Assembly (NCBI GenBank): GCA_040752195.1
Contig: JBFMFC010000002.1
Coordinates: 62,001 to 126,000 of the forward strand
Direction: 5' to 3'
DNA from: DSNY01 sp040752195
GTDB taxonomy: Bacteria; Pseudomonadota; Gammaproteobacteria; Burkholderiales; Burkholderiaceae_F
Length of the DNA: 64,000 nucleotides
Position 1 is the first letter of the stretch. Each line of letters opens with the position of its first letter. Under the pieces are notes generated by a model, which saw only the letters and a program-made list of their open reading frames with translations, was not told the DNA's origin and ran no database searches. Shown here one piece after another: positions 53,452-61,713 of the stretch. Position numbers and translations under genes: made by a program.

Positions 53452-54705
53452 CCACGGCAGCGGTGGCGGTTCGATGTCGGTTGCACCCCCACCGACGAGA
53501 TCGGCGATCAACTTGCCGGACCCGACGCCCATCGTCCAGCCGAGCGTTCCGTGCCCCGTATTGACGTATAGGCCTGCCATCGGCGTCGCACCGATCAGCG
53601 GCGTGCCCGATGGCGTCGCCGGCCGCAGCCCGGCCCAGTAGTTCGGCCATGCGTAGTCGCACGCGCCGGGAAACAGCGCCTGCACCCGCCGGGTGATCGC
53701 AGCGCAGCGCACGTCGTTCAGGCTGCGGTCGTAGCCGTTCAATTCGGCCGTCCCCGCCACGCGCAGACGCGCGCCGAGCCGCGAGAACACGAGCTTGTGC
53801 TCGTCGTCGGTCAGGCTGACCGTCGGCGCGCGTGCGTCGTCGACAACGTCATACGTCGCCGAGTAGCCCTTGGCCGGGTACAGCGGCAGCCGGATGCCGA
53901 GCGGCGCCAGCAGCGCGCGCGAGTACACGCCGAGCGCGACGACGACCGCGTCGGCCCGCAGCACGCGATAGCGGCCGTCGCCGCCGATCGCTTCGACGCC
54001 GCAAACGCGACCGGCCTCGTGGATCAGCCGCGTGATCTGGGTACCGAAAACGAACCGCACGCCGCGTTGCTCGGCGGCGCGCGCAAGCGCCTCGGTGAAG
54101 CGGGCGGCATCGCCGGACTCGTCCTGCGCGCAGTAGTCGGCGCCGACGATCCGGCTGCGCAACGCCGCAAGCGCCGGTTCGATCCGCACGGCCTCGTCGG
54201 CGTCGATCGGGCGCCGATCGCAGCCCAGTTCGCGCATCAGCGCCGCCGGCGCGAGCGACGCCTCGTACTCGGCCGCACTGGTGTAGAAGTGCATGATTCC
54301 GCGCGACAACTGGTCGTACTCGAGCGCCAGTTCCTGCCGCAGCGAACGCAGCATCGTGCGGCTGTAGAGCGCGAGCCGGACGATGTGCCGGATGTTGCGC
54401 GCGGTGCGCGACGGCAGGCATTCGCGCAGGAACCCGAGCGCCCACGTCCACTGGTGCAGTTCGGGTCGTAGCCGGAACAGCAGCGGCGCGTCGGCACGGC
54501 CGAGCCACTTCAGGACCTTCAGCGGCGCGCCGGGATTGGCCCACGGCTCCGCGTGGCTGACGGAGATCTGCCCGCCGTTGGCGAAGCTGGTTTCGCGCGC
54601 GACTCCGGGCGCGCGCTCGACCAGCGCGACGTCGTGCCCGGCGGCACGCAGGAACCATGCACTGCTGGTGCCGATAATGCCGCCGCCCAGAACCAGAACG
54701 CGCAT
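53446..54705 (-). CDS. dadA: D-amino-acid dehydrogenase small-subunit type FAD oxidoreductase
   Basis: A 419-residue DadA-like flavoenzyme that oxidises D-amino acids and passes electrons to the respiratory chain. FAD-binding dinucleotide fold GGGIIGTSSAWFLRAAGHDVALVERAPG starts at residue 7; GYSATYDV and the C-terminal NTGHGTLGWTMGVGSGKLIADLV are family-typical. Several Arg/Glu substitutions from E. coli DadA leave the exact amino-acid preference open. It is convergent with the cytochrome c gene; DadA-type enzymes need an electron acceptor, so proximity may be meaningful but this is inference. Confidence 0.88.
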   Translation of the reverse strand: MRVLVLGGGIIGTSSAWFLRAAGHDVALVERAPGVARETSFANGGQISVSHAEPWANPGAPLKVLKWLGRADAPLLFRLRPELHQWTWALGFLRECLPSRTARNIRHIVRLALYSRTMLRSLRQELALEYDQLSRGIMHFYTSAAEYEASLAPAALMRELGCDRRPIDADEAVRIEPALAALRSRIVGADYCAQDESGDAARFTEALARAAEQRGVRFVFGTQITRLIHEAGRVCGVEAIGGDGRYRVLRADAVVVALGVYSRALLAPLGIRLPLYPAKGYSATYDVVDDARAPTVSLTDDEHKLVFSRLGARLRVAGTAELNGYDRSLNDVRCAAITRRVQALFPGACDYAWPNYWAGLRPATPSGTPLIGATPMAGLYVNTGHGTLGWTMGVGSGKLIADLVGGGATDIEPPPLPWK

Positions 54706-54835
54706 GTCGCCGTGTCGCCAACCGGGTCAATGGATTCTAGTGACCCCGCAAGTGCGCGATGCGGACGCGCAACACGGGTGGATCGGCGCGAGCCTTCGAT
54801 GCCACCGCGACGCGAGGGCCCGCGGCTACAGCTAG

Positions 54836-54841
54836 TACAAT
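54836..54841 (+). promoter_or_regulatory. Candidate -10 element of the liv operon
   Basis: TACAAT, with TAG directly before it, lies 96 bases ahead of the livJ ATG, in a 231-base region between the dadA start and livJ. No good -35 is visible. The rest of that region shows nothing else I can name. Confidence 0.35.
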
Positions 54842-54936
54842 CCGCGGCTTTCGAGCCGGGACCGGCTGTCGGCGTTCCGGGCGAAAGGACAACGGTTCCG
54901 TCGTAGTTGGTCGAAACACCTCGAGGAGAAAGGTTC

Positions 54937-56124
54937 ATGAACCACCTGTTGAAGATCGCTCCGCTGGCCATCGCGGCGGCGGTTGCGCTTGCCGCGTGCG
55001 GCAAGAAGGAAGAGGCGCCGGCCAAGGCCGAGGCGGCCAAAGCCCCCGCCGCAGCGCCCGCCGAAGTGATCAAGATCGGCCACGTTGCGCCGTTGACCGG
55101 CGGCATCGCCCACTTGGGCAAGGACAATGAGAACGGGGCACGCCTCGCGGTCGACGAAATCAACGCCGCCAGCGGACTCGAGGTCGGCGGCAAGAAGTAC
55201 AAGCTCGAGCTGCTCGCCGAGGACGACAAGGCCGACCCGAAGGAAGGCACGCTCGCCGCGCAGAAACTCGTCGACGCCGGCGTGGTCGCCGTGGTCGGCC
55301 ACCTGAACTCCGGCACCTCGATCCCCGCGTCGAAGATCTACGCCGACGCCAACGTCGTGCAGGTGTCGCCGTCGGCGACCAACCCCAAGCTGACCGAGCA
55401 GGGGTTCAAGACGACCTTCCGCGTCGTCGCCAACGACAACCAGCAGGGTGCGGTCCTCGCGAACTACGCGGCGACCGAGATGAAGGCCAAGACGATCGCG
55501 ATCATCGATGACCGCACCGCCTACGGCCAGGGGTTGGCCGACGTGGTCGAGAAGGTCGCCAAAGAGAAAGGCCTGAAAGTCGTCGCGCGCGAGTTCGCGA
55601 CCGACAAGACGACCGACTTCAACGCGATCCTGACCAAGATCCGTGCGGCCAAGCCCGACGTCGTGATGTACGGCGGCATGGACGCCACCGCCGGCCCGTT
55701 GGCCAAGCAGATGAAACAGCTCGGCGTCAAAGCCAAGCTGCTCGCCGGCGACGGCGTGTGCTCGCCGGAGTTCATCAAGCTCGCCGGCGACGCCGCCGAC
55801 ATCCTGACCTGCTCGATGGCCGGCGAAGCGGTCGAGAAGCTGGCCAAGGGCGAGGAATTCAAGGCGAAGTACAAGGCCAAGTTCAACACCGACGTGCAGA
55901 TCTACTCGCCCTACAGCTACGACGCCGTCTACGTGATCGCCGACGCGATCAAGCGCGCCGGCAAGGTCGACAAGGCCGCGATCGTCGCCGCGATGCCCGC
56001 GACCAACTACACCGGCGTCACCGGCCAGATCCAGTTCGACGAGAAAGGCGACATCAAGAACGGCGCCATCTCGATGTTCCGGGTCAAGGACGGCAAGCTC
56101 GAGTACATCTCGACCTCGCGTTAA
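54937..56124 (+). CDS. livJ: Branched-chain amino-acid ABC transporter binding protein (LivJ-type)
   Basis: A 395-residue periplasmic type I binding protein, made as a lipoprotein: lipobox LAAC near residue 22 and a KKEEAPAK spacer after it. The Leu/Ile/Val-binding fold is clear: IKIGHVAPLTGGIAHLGKDNENGARLAVDEIN, AVVGHLNSGTSIPASKIYADANVVQVSPSATNP, AIIDDRTAYGQGLADV and the C-terminal YDAVYVIADAIKRAG. SD GAGGAGAAAGG. Normally soluble in E. coli; here membrane-anchored. A strong terminator follows it, so LivJ may be made in excess over the permease. Confidence 0.94.
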   Translation: MNHLLKIAPLAIAAAVALAACGKKEEAPAKAEAAKAPAAAPAEVIKIGHVAPLTGGIAHLGKDNENGARLAVDEINAASGLEVGGKKYKLELLAEDDKADPKEGTLAAQKLVDAGVVAVVGHLNSGTSIPASKIYADANVVQVSPSATNPKLTEQGFKTTFRVVANDNQQGAVLANYAATEMKAKTIAIIDDRTAYGQGLADVVEKVAKEKGLKVVAREFATDKTTDFNAILTKIRAAKPDVVMYGGMDATAGPLAKQMKQLGVKAKLLAGDGVCSPEFIKLAGDAADILTCSMAGEAVEKLAKGEEFKAKYKAKFNTDVQIYSPYSYDAVYVIADAIKRAGKVDKAAIVAAMPATNYTGVTGQIQFDEKGDIKNGAISMFRVKDGKLEYISTSR

Positions 56125-56142
56125 GCGGCGAGGCCGGAACGA

Positions 56143-56169
56143 ACGGCACCTTCGGGTGCCGTTTTTTTT
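56143..56169 (+). terminator. Rho-independent terminator between livJ and livH
   Basis: ACGGCACC and GGTGCCGT pair around a UUCG tetraloop, followed by eight T (56162-56169). It lies 19 bases past livJ and 63 bases before livH. It would give high binding-protein transcript and lower permease transcript by read-through. Confidence 0.85.
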
Positions 56170-56231
56170 AGAAGGGGGCGGCAGGCGCGCTGTAGGATGC
56201 GGGCGCGCCCCGGCGCGCCGGAGACACAACG

Positions 56232-57161
56232 ATGGAAACTTTCCTCCAGCAGATCCTCAACGGGCTCGTCCTCGGCAGCCTGTATTCGCTGATCGCACTC
56301 GGCTACACGATGGTCTACGGGATCCTGAATCTGATCAACTTCGCGCATGGGGACGTGCTGATGGTCGGCGCGCTGACCGCGCTGAGCGTGATCCTGCTGC
56401 TGCAGGCGCAGTTCCCGGGCATGCCCGGCTGGCTGCTGCTCGTCGCGGGAATGGCGGTCGCGATCCCGACCTGCGTCGTCACGAGCCTGATCATCGAGCG
56501 CGTCGCGTACCGCCCGCTGCGCAACGCCCCGCGCCTGGCGCCGCTGATCACCGCGATCGGCGTCTCGATCGTGCTGCAGACCCTGGCGATGATCGTCTGG
56601 GGCCGCAACTACATGACTTTCCCGCAGCTGCTGCCGCCGGACCCGCTGCAGTTTCTCGGCGCGACGGTCACCGTCACGAAGCTGCTCGTCATCGTGCTGT
56701 CGGCGCTGATCATGGCCGCGCTGATGGTGCTGGTGAACCGCAGCAAGCTCGGTCGAGCGATGCGCGCGACCGCGGAGAACCCCCGCGTGGCCGGGCTGAT
56801 GGGCGTCAACCCGAACTACGTGATCGCCGTGACCTTCGCGATCGGCGCGGGGCTCGCCGCGGTGGCCGGCGTGATGCTGGCGGCGACCTACACGGTCGCG
56901 CACTTCTACATGGGCTTTCTGCCGGGACTGAAAGCGTTCACCGCTGCGGTGCTCGGCGGTATCGGCAACATCCCGGGCGCGATGGTCGGCGGGCTGCTGC
57001 TGGGCCTGATCGAGGCGCTCGGCGCAGGCTACATCGGCCAGTTGACCGGCGGCGTGCTCGGTTCGCACTACCAGGACGTGTTCGCGTTCATCGTGCTATG
57101 CGCGGTGCTGATCCTGCGGCCGTCGGGGCTGCTGGGCGAACGCGTCGCCGACCGCGCGTAG
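56232..57161 (+). CDS. livH: Branched-chain amino-acid ABC transporter permease LivH
   Basis: A 309-residue inner-membrane permease with about eight helices. N-terminus MLQQILNGLVLGSLYSLIALGYTMVYGILNLINFAHGDVLMVG is the standard LivH opening; the coupling loop LGRAMRATAENPRVAGLMGVNPNYVI and the end FIVLCAVLILRPSGLLGERV also match. First of the permease/ATPase run; next gene starts nine bases on. Confidence 0.95.
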   Translation: METFLQQILNGLVLGSLYSLIALGYTMVYGILNLINFAHGDVLMVGALTALSVILLLQAQFPGMPGWLLLVAGMAVAIPTCVVTSLIIERVAYRPLRNAPRLAPLITAIGVSIVLQTLAMIVWGRNYMTFPQLLPPDPLQFLGATVTVTKLLVIVLSALIMAALMVLVNRSKLGRAMRATAENPRVAGLMGVNPNYVIAVTFAIGAGLAAVAGVMLAATYTVAHFYMGFLPGLKAFTAAVLGGIGNIPGAMVGGLLLGLIEALGAGYIGQLTGGVLGSHYQDVFAFIVLCAVLILRPSGLLGERVADRA

Positions 57162-57170
57162 GAGCGCCCA

Positions 57171-58322
57171 ATGACGCTTCTGATTCCAAGCCTGCGCAAC
57201 AGTGCCGCCGGCGCGATCGCGGCGACGTTCGTCGTCGGCGCCGTGCTGATCGCCCTGCCCTTCGTCGTCGCGCAGACGCCGCTCGCCAACGCCGGCGTGC
57301 GCGCACTCGCGTTCGCGCTGCTGTACGTGATGCTCGCGCTCGGGCTGAACATCGTCGTCGGCTTTGCCGGGCTGCTCGACCTCGGCTACATCGCGTTCTA
57401 CGCGGTCGGCGCCTACATGTACGCGCTGCTCGCTTCGCCGCACCTGACGAGCAACTTCCCGGCGCTCGCCGCGATGTTCCCGCAGGGCTTCCACAGCTCG
57501 ATCTGGATGGTGATCCCGCTCGGCGCCGCGCTGGCGGCTTTCTTCGGCGTGATTCTCGGCGCGCCGGTGCTCAAGCTGCGGGGCGACTACCTCGCGATCG
57601 TCACGCTCGGCTTCGGCGAGATCATCCGCATCTTTCTGAACAACCTGAACGCGCCGCTGAACCTGACCAACGGCCCGCAGGGCATCACGCTGATCGATCC
57701 GGTCCGCATCCTCGGGGTCAACTTCGGCCGTACGCAGAACCTCTTCGGCATCGAGCTGCCGTCGGTCTACCTGTACTACTACCTGTTTCTGGTGCTCGCG
57801 ATCGTCACGATCGTCGTGTGCATCCGCCTGCAGGACTCCCGGCTCGGCCGCGCGTGGATGGCGATCCGCGAGGACGACATCGCGGCCAAGGCGATGGGCA
57901 TCAACGTGCGCAACGTCAAACTGCTCGCGTTCGCGCTCGGAGCGACCTTTGGCGGCGTCGCCGGCGCGATGTTTGCGGCGTTCCAGGGCTTCGTGTCGCC
58001 GGAGTCGTTCTCGCTGATGGAGTCGATCATCGTGCTCGCGATGGTCGTGCTCGGCGGCCTCGGCCACATCCCGGGTGTGGTGCTCGGTGCGCTGCTGCTG
58101 GCGATCTTCCCCGAGGTGCTGCGCCACACGGTCGTTCCGGTGCAGCAGCAGCTCTTCGGCAAGGTGCTGATCGACGCCGAGGTGCTGCGAATGCTGCTGT
58201 ACGGGCTGGCGATGGTCGTGATCATGCTGTACCGGCCGAAGGGCCTGTGGCCTGCGCCCGAGCACGGCCTGAACCCGACCACCCGGCGCGGCCGCGGCGA
58301 CGCCAAAGCGCAAACCGCGTGA
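57171..58322 (+). CDS. livM: Branched-chain amino-acid ABC transporter permease LivM
   Basis: A 383-residue second permease. About ten helices. Characteristic segments: ALGLNIVVGFAGLLDLGYIAFYAVGAYMYALL, the loop SRLGRAWMAIREDDIAAKAMGINVRNVKLLAFALGATFGGVAGAMFAAFQGFVSPESF, and LGGLGHIPGVVLGALLLAI. The C-terminal YRPKGLWPAPEHGL is common. Spaced seven bases before livG. Confidence 0.95.
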   Translation: MTLLIPSLRNSAAGAIAATFVVGAVLIALPFVVAQTPLANAGVRALAFALLYVMLALGLNIVVGFAGLLDLGYIAFYAVGAYMYALLASPHLTSNFPALAAMFPQGFHSSIWMVIPLGAALAAFFGVILGAPVLKLRGDYLAIVTLGFGEIIRIFLNNLNAPLNLTNGPQGITLIDPVRILGVNFGRTQNLFGIELPSVYLYYYLFLVLAIVTIVVCIRLQDSRLGRAWMAIREDDIAAKAMGINVRNVKLLAFALGATFGGVAGAMFAAFQGFVSPESFSLMESIIVLAMVVLGGLGHIPGVVLGALLLAIFPEVLRHTVVPVQQQLFGKVLIDAEVLRMLLYGLAMVVIMLYRPKGLWPAPEHGLNPTTRRGRGDAKAQTA

Positions 58323-58329
58323 GGTCGCG

Positions 58330-59124
58330 ATGAGTCATCCAATGCTCAGGGTGAGCGGCGTCAACAAGCGCTTCGGCGGACTGCAGGCGCTGTCGGACGT
58401 GGGGCTCGTGATCGAGCGCGGGCAGATCTACGGGCTGATCGGTCCGAACGGCGCCGGCAAGACGACCTTCTTCAACGTGATCACGGGCCTGTACCAGCCC
58501 GACTCGGGCACGTTCGAGCTGGACGGCAAGCCGTATTCGCCGACCGAACCGCACAAGGTCGCCGAAGCCGGCATCGCGCGCACGTTCCAGAACATCCGCC
58601 TGTTTCCCGAGATGACCGCGCTGGAGAACGTGATGGTCGGCCGCCACGTGCGAACGAAGGCGACCGCGCTCGGCGCGGTGCTGCGAACCAAGCGCACGCG
58701 CGAGGAAGAGGCGGCGATCCGGCGCCGCTCGCTCGAACTGCTCGAGTACGTCGGCATCGCCCGATACGCCGACTATCAGGCGCGCACGCTCGCGTACGGC
58801 GACCAGCGCCGGCTCGAGATCGCCCGCGCGCTCGCGACCGACCCCAAGCTGCTCGCGCTCGACGAGCCGGCCGCCGGCATGAACGCGACCGAGAAGATGT
58901 CGCTGCGCTCGCTGATCGAGAACATCCGCAAGGACGGCGTCACGATCCTGCTGATCGAACACGACGTGAAGCTCGTGATGGGCCTGTGCGACCGCGTGAC
59001 CGTGCTCGACTACGGCAAGATGATCGCCGAAGGTACGCCGGCCGATGTGCAGCGCAATCCGGCGGTGATCGAGGCCTATCTCGGCGGCACGCACCGGAGC
59101 GTGGCGACGAAGGAGGTTGCATGA
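58330..59124 (+). CDS. livG: Branched-chain amino-acid ABC transporter ATPase LivG
   Basis: A 264-residue ATP-binding subunit. Walker A GPNGAGKTT near 38-46; signature-like LAYGDQRRLEIARALA; Walker B LLALDEPAAGMN and IEHDVKLVMGL. The GIARTFQNIRLFPEMTALENVMVG segment is typical of LivG. It overlaps livF by four bases. C-terminus YLGGTHRSVATKEVA. Confidence 0.95.
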   Translation: MSHPMLRVSGVNKRFGGLQALSDVGLVIERGQIYGLIGPNGAGKTTFFNVITGLYQPDSGTFELDGKPYSPTEPHKVAEAGIARTFQNIRLFPEMTALENVMVGRHVRTKATALGAVLRTKRTREEEAAIRRRSLELLEYVGIARYADYQARTLAYGDQRRLEIARALATDPKLLALDEPAAGMNATEKMSLRSLIENIRKDGVTILLIEHDVKLVMGLCDRVTVLDYGKMIAEGTPADVQRNPAVIEAYLGGTHRSVATKEVA

Positions 59125-59843
59125 GCGGGGTCGTTCTGAAAGTCTCCGGACTCAAGGTGGCTTACGGTGGAATTCAGGCGGTCAAGGGCATCGACCTCGA
59201 GATCCGCGAAGGCGAACTCGTCACGCTGATCGGCGCCAACGGTGCCGGCAAGACGACGACACTGAAGGCGATCACCGGAACGCAGGCGTGGAGCGGCGCG
59301 ATCGAGTACATGGGCCGCTCGACGCACGGCATGGCACCGTACCGGCTGCTGCAGGCCGGTCTGGCGATGGTGCCCGAGGGCCGCGGCGTGTTCGCGCGCA
59401 TGACGGTCACGGAGAACCTGCAAATGGGCGCGTTCTCGCGCAACGACGACGCCGGCATCAAGGCCGACATGGAGCGCATGTTCGAGACCTTTCCGCGGCT
59501 GAAGGAACGTTCCAAACAGCTCGCCGGCACGCTGTCCGGCGGCGAGCAGCAGATGCTGGCAATGGCGCGCGCGCTGATGAGCCGGCCCAAGCTGTTGCTG
59601 ATGGACGAGCCGTCGATGGGGCTGGCGCCGATCATGGTCGAGAAAATCTTCGAGGTCGTGCGCACGGTCTCGGCGCAGAAGATCCCGATCCTGCTGGTCG
59701 AGCAGAACGCGCGGCTCGCTCTCGAGGCCGCGCACCGCGCTTACGTGATGGACTCCGGGCTGATCACGCTGGCCGGCGACGCGAAGTCGCTGCTGAACGA
59801 CCCGAAGGTGCGCGAAGCCTATCTCGGCGAAGCCGCGGCCTGA
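59121..59843 (+). CDS. livF: Branched-chain amino-acid ABC transporter ATPase LivF
   Basis: A 240-residue ATP-binding subunit. YGGIQAVKGIDLEI, Walker A GANGAGKTTTLKAI, MVPEGRGVFARMTVTENLQMGAF, LSGGEQQMLAMARALMSRPKLLLMDEPSMGLAP, and C-terminal REAYLGE. ATG overlaps the livG stop. Ends the liv operon; the next gene is convergent 19 bases away and no strong terminator was seen between them. Confidence 0.95.
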   Translation: MSGVVLKVSGLKVAYGGIQAVKGIDLEIREGELVTLIGANGAGKTTTLKAITGTQAWSGAIEYMGRSTHGMAPYRLLQAGLAMVPEGRGVFARMTVTENLQMGAFSRNDDAGIKADMERMFETFPRLKERSKQLAGTLSGGEQQMLAMARALMSRPKLLLMDEPSMGLAPIMVEKIFEVVRTVSAQKIPILLVEQNARLALEAAHRAYVMDSGLITLAGDAKSLLNDPKVREAYLGEAAA

Positions 59844-59861
59844 GTCCGGCCGCGCCTCGCG

Positions 59862-60494
59862 TCAGGCGGCGTCGCCGGCGATCCCGAGCCTGCGCATCCA
59901 GGCGGCCAGCGCGCGCTCGTCTTCGCCGCCGGCGCCCATCGCGGCGAGCACGTTCGCGCGGTCCTGCGCGGGCCGGTTCTGGCTGAGCTTGAACTTGCCT
60001 TCGAGGCGCTCCACAGCGATCTGCAGCCCGACGATCGCGCCTTTCATCCGCTCGCGGAAGGCCTCGCTCAGCTCGACGTCCCACTGCGCGCGGTAGGCCG
60101 GATCGTGCGCGTCGATCAGCGCCTTGAGGATGCGCTCCTTGCCCGCGCTGTCGTCGACGCGGTTGACCCGTCCGTGCGCGTGAACGACGACGTAGTTCCA
60201 CGTCGGCACCGCTTCGCGCGTCGTGTACCAGCGCGGCGAAACGTAGCCGTTCGGTCCGTGGAAGATCGCGATGACCGGATCGCCGTCGCGCAGGCGGTCG
60301 CCGTGCGGATTGGCGCGCGCGATATGGCCGAGCAGCGTGAGCGCATCGCCGCTTTCGCGCGCGACCAGCGGCAGATGCGTGAAGCACGGCTCGCCGTCGG
60401 CCGCCGAGACCAGCGTCGCGAACGGATGCTGTGCCATCACCGCGCACAACTGCGTGCGTTCGGTGACGGCGAAGTGGTTCGTCAGATAGATCAC
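59862..60494 (-). CDS. PaiB-type FMN-binding protein
   Basis: A 210-residue protein of the PaiB / FMN-binding-2 (split-barrel) family. It starts MIYLTNHFAVTERTQLCAVMAQHPFATLVS and has GNPHGDRL-type ANPHGDRLRDGDPVIAIFHGPNGYVSPRWY and VPTWNYVVVHAHG; KFKLSQNRPAQDRANV is the conserved C-terminal motif. Bacillus PaiB was described as a regulator of protease and sporulation genes; in other bacteria the role is unclear. Convergent with livF. Confidence 0.88.
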   Translation of the reverse strand: MIYLTNHFAVTERTQLCAVMAQHPFATLVSAADGEPCFTHLPLVARESGDALTLLGHIARANPHGDRLRDGDPVIAIFHGPNGYVSPRWYTTREAVPTWNYVVVHAHGRVNRVDDSAGKERILKALIDAHDPAYRAQWDVELSEAFRERMKGAIVGLQIAVERLEGKFKLSQNRPAQDRANVLAAMGAGGEDERALAAWMRRLGIAGDAA

Positions 60495-60631
60495 TTTCGG
60501 CTCGCGGATTGCGGGTTGGGCGGATCGATGCGGCGGCCGCGCAGCGTGTCAGCGAGGAACCTCGAGCCGTGACGGGTTCGAGTCGCGCATTGGCGTTCGG
60601 GGCGACGATGCAAGCGCACCCGCGTTGAGCC

Positions 60632-61702
60632 CTACCCGACGAGGTCCGCCTGCGACGTGAACGCGTCGGCGAAGAACTGGTCTTCGGGCAGCCCGCAGCG
60701 CTCGATGAAGTCGCGCTTGGCCGCCTCGACCATCGCCGGCGCGCCGCACGCATACACCTGGTGCGCCGACAGGTCGGGGAAATCTTCCATCACCGCGCGA
60801 TGCACGAAACCCGTGCGCCCCGTCCACCGGTCCTCCGGCCTCGCATCCGACAGCACGGGAACGTACGTGAAGTTGGGCTGCTCGCGTGCCCACCGTTCGG
60901 GCAGTTCGTGCATGTACAGATCGGCGCGCGTGCGGCAGCCCCAATACAGCGCGACCGGGCGTGCCGGCTTGCCCGGCTCTTCGTGATTGATGCGCTTGTA
61001 AAAGATGTGCTCGGCGATCGCCTTGATCGGCGCGAAACCCGTGCCGCTGGCGAGCAGGATGATCGGGCGCGCGTTGTCCTCGCGCAGGAAGAACGCGCCG
61101 AGCGGCCCCTCCATGCGCAAGATGTCGCGCTCTTTGAGTGCCGGGAAGCCGTCCTTCGCGATGCCAAACAGCGCGTCGGTGAACTTGCCGCCGGGCATGT
61201 GGCGGATGTGAAGCTGGATCTGCTCGTCCGCGTGCGGCGGTGTCGCGATCGAATAGCTGCGGCGCGAGCCGTCCTTCAGGATGAATTCGATGAACTGCCC
61301 GGCCCGGTACTGCAGACGCTCGTTCGCCGGAAGCTGCAACGAAACGATCGCCACGTCCGCCGCCGGCCGTTCGATCTTCGCGATCCGGCAGGGCATCTTG
61401 CGGATCGGAATATCGCCGAAGCCGGTCAGTTCGCGCGCTTCGATCACCAGGTCGGTCTGCGGCCGCGCGGAGCAGAACAGCGCGTAGCCCTTCGCCTCCT
61501 CCTCCGGCGACAGGGCCGAGCGCGCGTGCGGGCCGTGCACGACGCGGCCTTCGATCACCTTGCCCTTGCAGGTCCCGCAGGCGCCGTTCTTGCACCCGTA
61601 TGGAAGGCCGATGCCTGCGCGCAGCGCCGCGGCCAGCACGGTTTCGTCGCCTTCGACGGTGAACTCCCGGCCCGACGGCCGAACGATGACGCGGTGGCTC
61701 AT
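60632..61702 (-). CDS. 2Fe-2S ferredoxin-NAD(P)H reductase (CDP-6-deoxy-glucoseen reductase type)
   Basis: A 356-residue cytoplasmic flavoprotein. An N-terminal plant-type [2Fe-2S] domain has Cys37, Cys42, Cys45 and Cys77; an FAD-binding barrel follows (LQYRAGQFIEFIL, RRSYSIATPP) and an NAD-binding domain (ILLASGTGFAPIKAIAEH, YWGCRTRADLYM, VYACGAPAMVEAA). The architecture matches enzymes labelled AscD in Burkholderiales, but deoxysugar genes are not near, so a general electron-transfer job (for example to an oxygenase) is equally likely. The ATG is eleven bases from the divergent SDR gene. Confidence 0.87.
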   Translation of the reverse strand: MSHRVIVRPSGREFTVEGDETVLAAALRAGIGLPYGCKNGACGTCKGKVIEGRVVHGPHARSALSPEEEAKGYALFCSARPQTDLVIEARELTGFGDIPIRKMPCRIAKIERPAADVAIVSLQLPANERLQYRAGQFIEFILKDGSRRSYSIATPPHADEQIQLHIRHMPGGKFTDALFGIAKDGFPALKERDILRMEGPLGAFFLREDNARPIILLASGTGFAPIKAIAEHIFYKRINHEEPGKPARPVALYWGCRTRADLYMHELPERWAREQPNFTYVPVLSDARPEDRWTGRTGFVHRAVMEDFPDLSAHQVYACGAPAMVEAAKRDFIERCGLPEDQFFADAFTSQADLVG

Positions 61703-61707
61703 ACAAT
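61702..61707 (+). promoter_or_regulatory. -10-like element overlapping the start of the divergent gene
   Basis: TACAAT is six bases ahead of the ATG at 61714. If active, transcription would begin at about that ATG, giving a leaderless message, or would serve a start at the ATG of 61738, which has AGGAAG eleven bases upstream. Confidence 0.3.
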
Positions 61708-61713
61708 CGCTGC

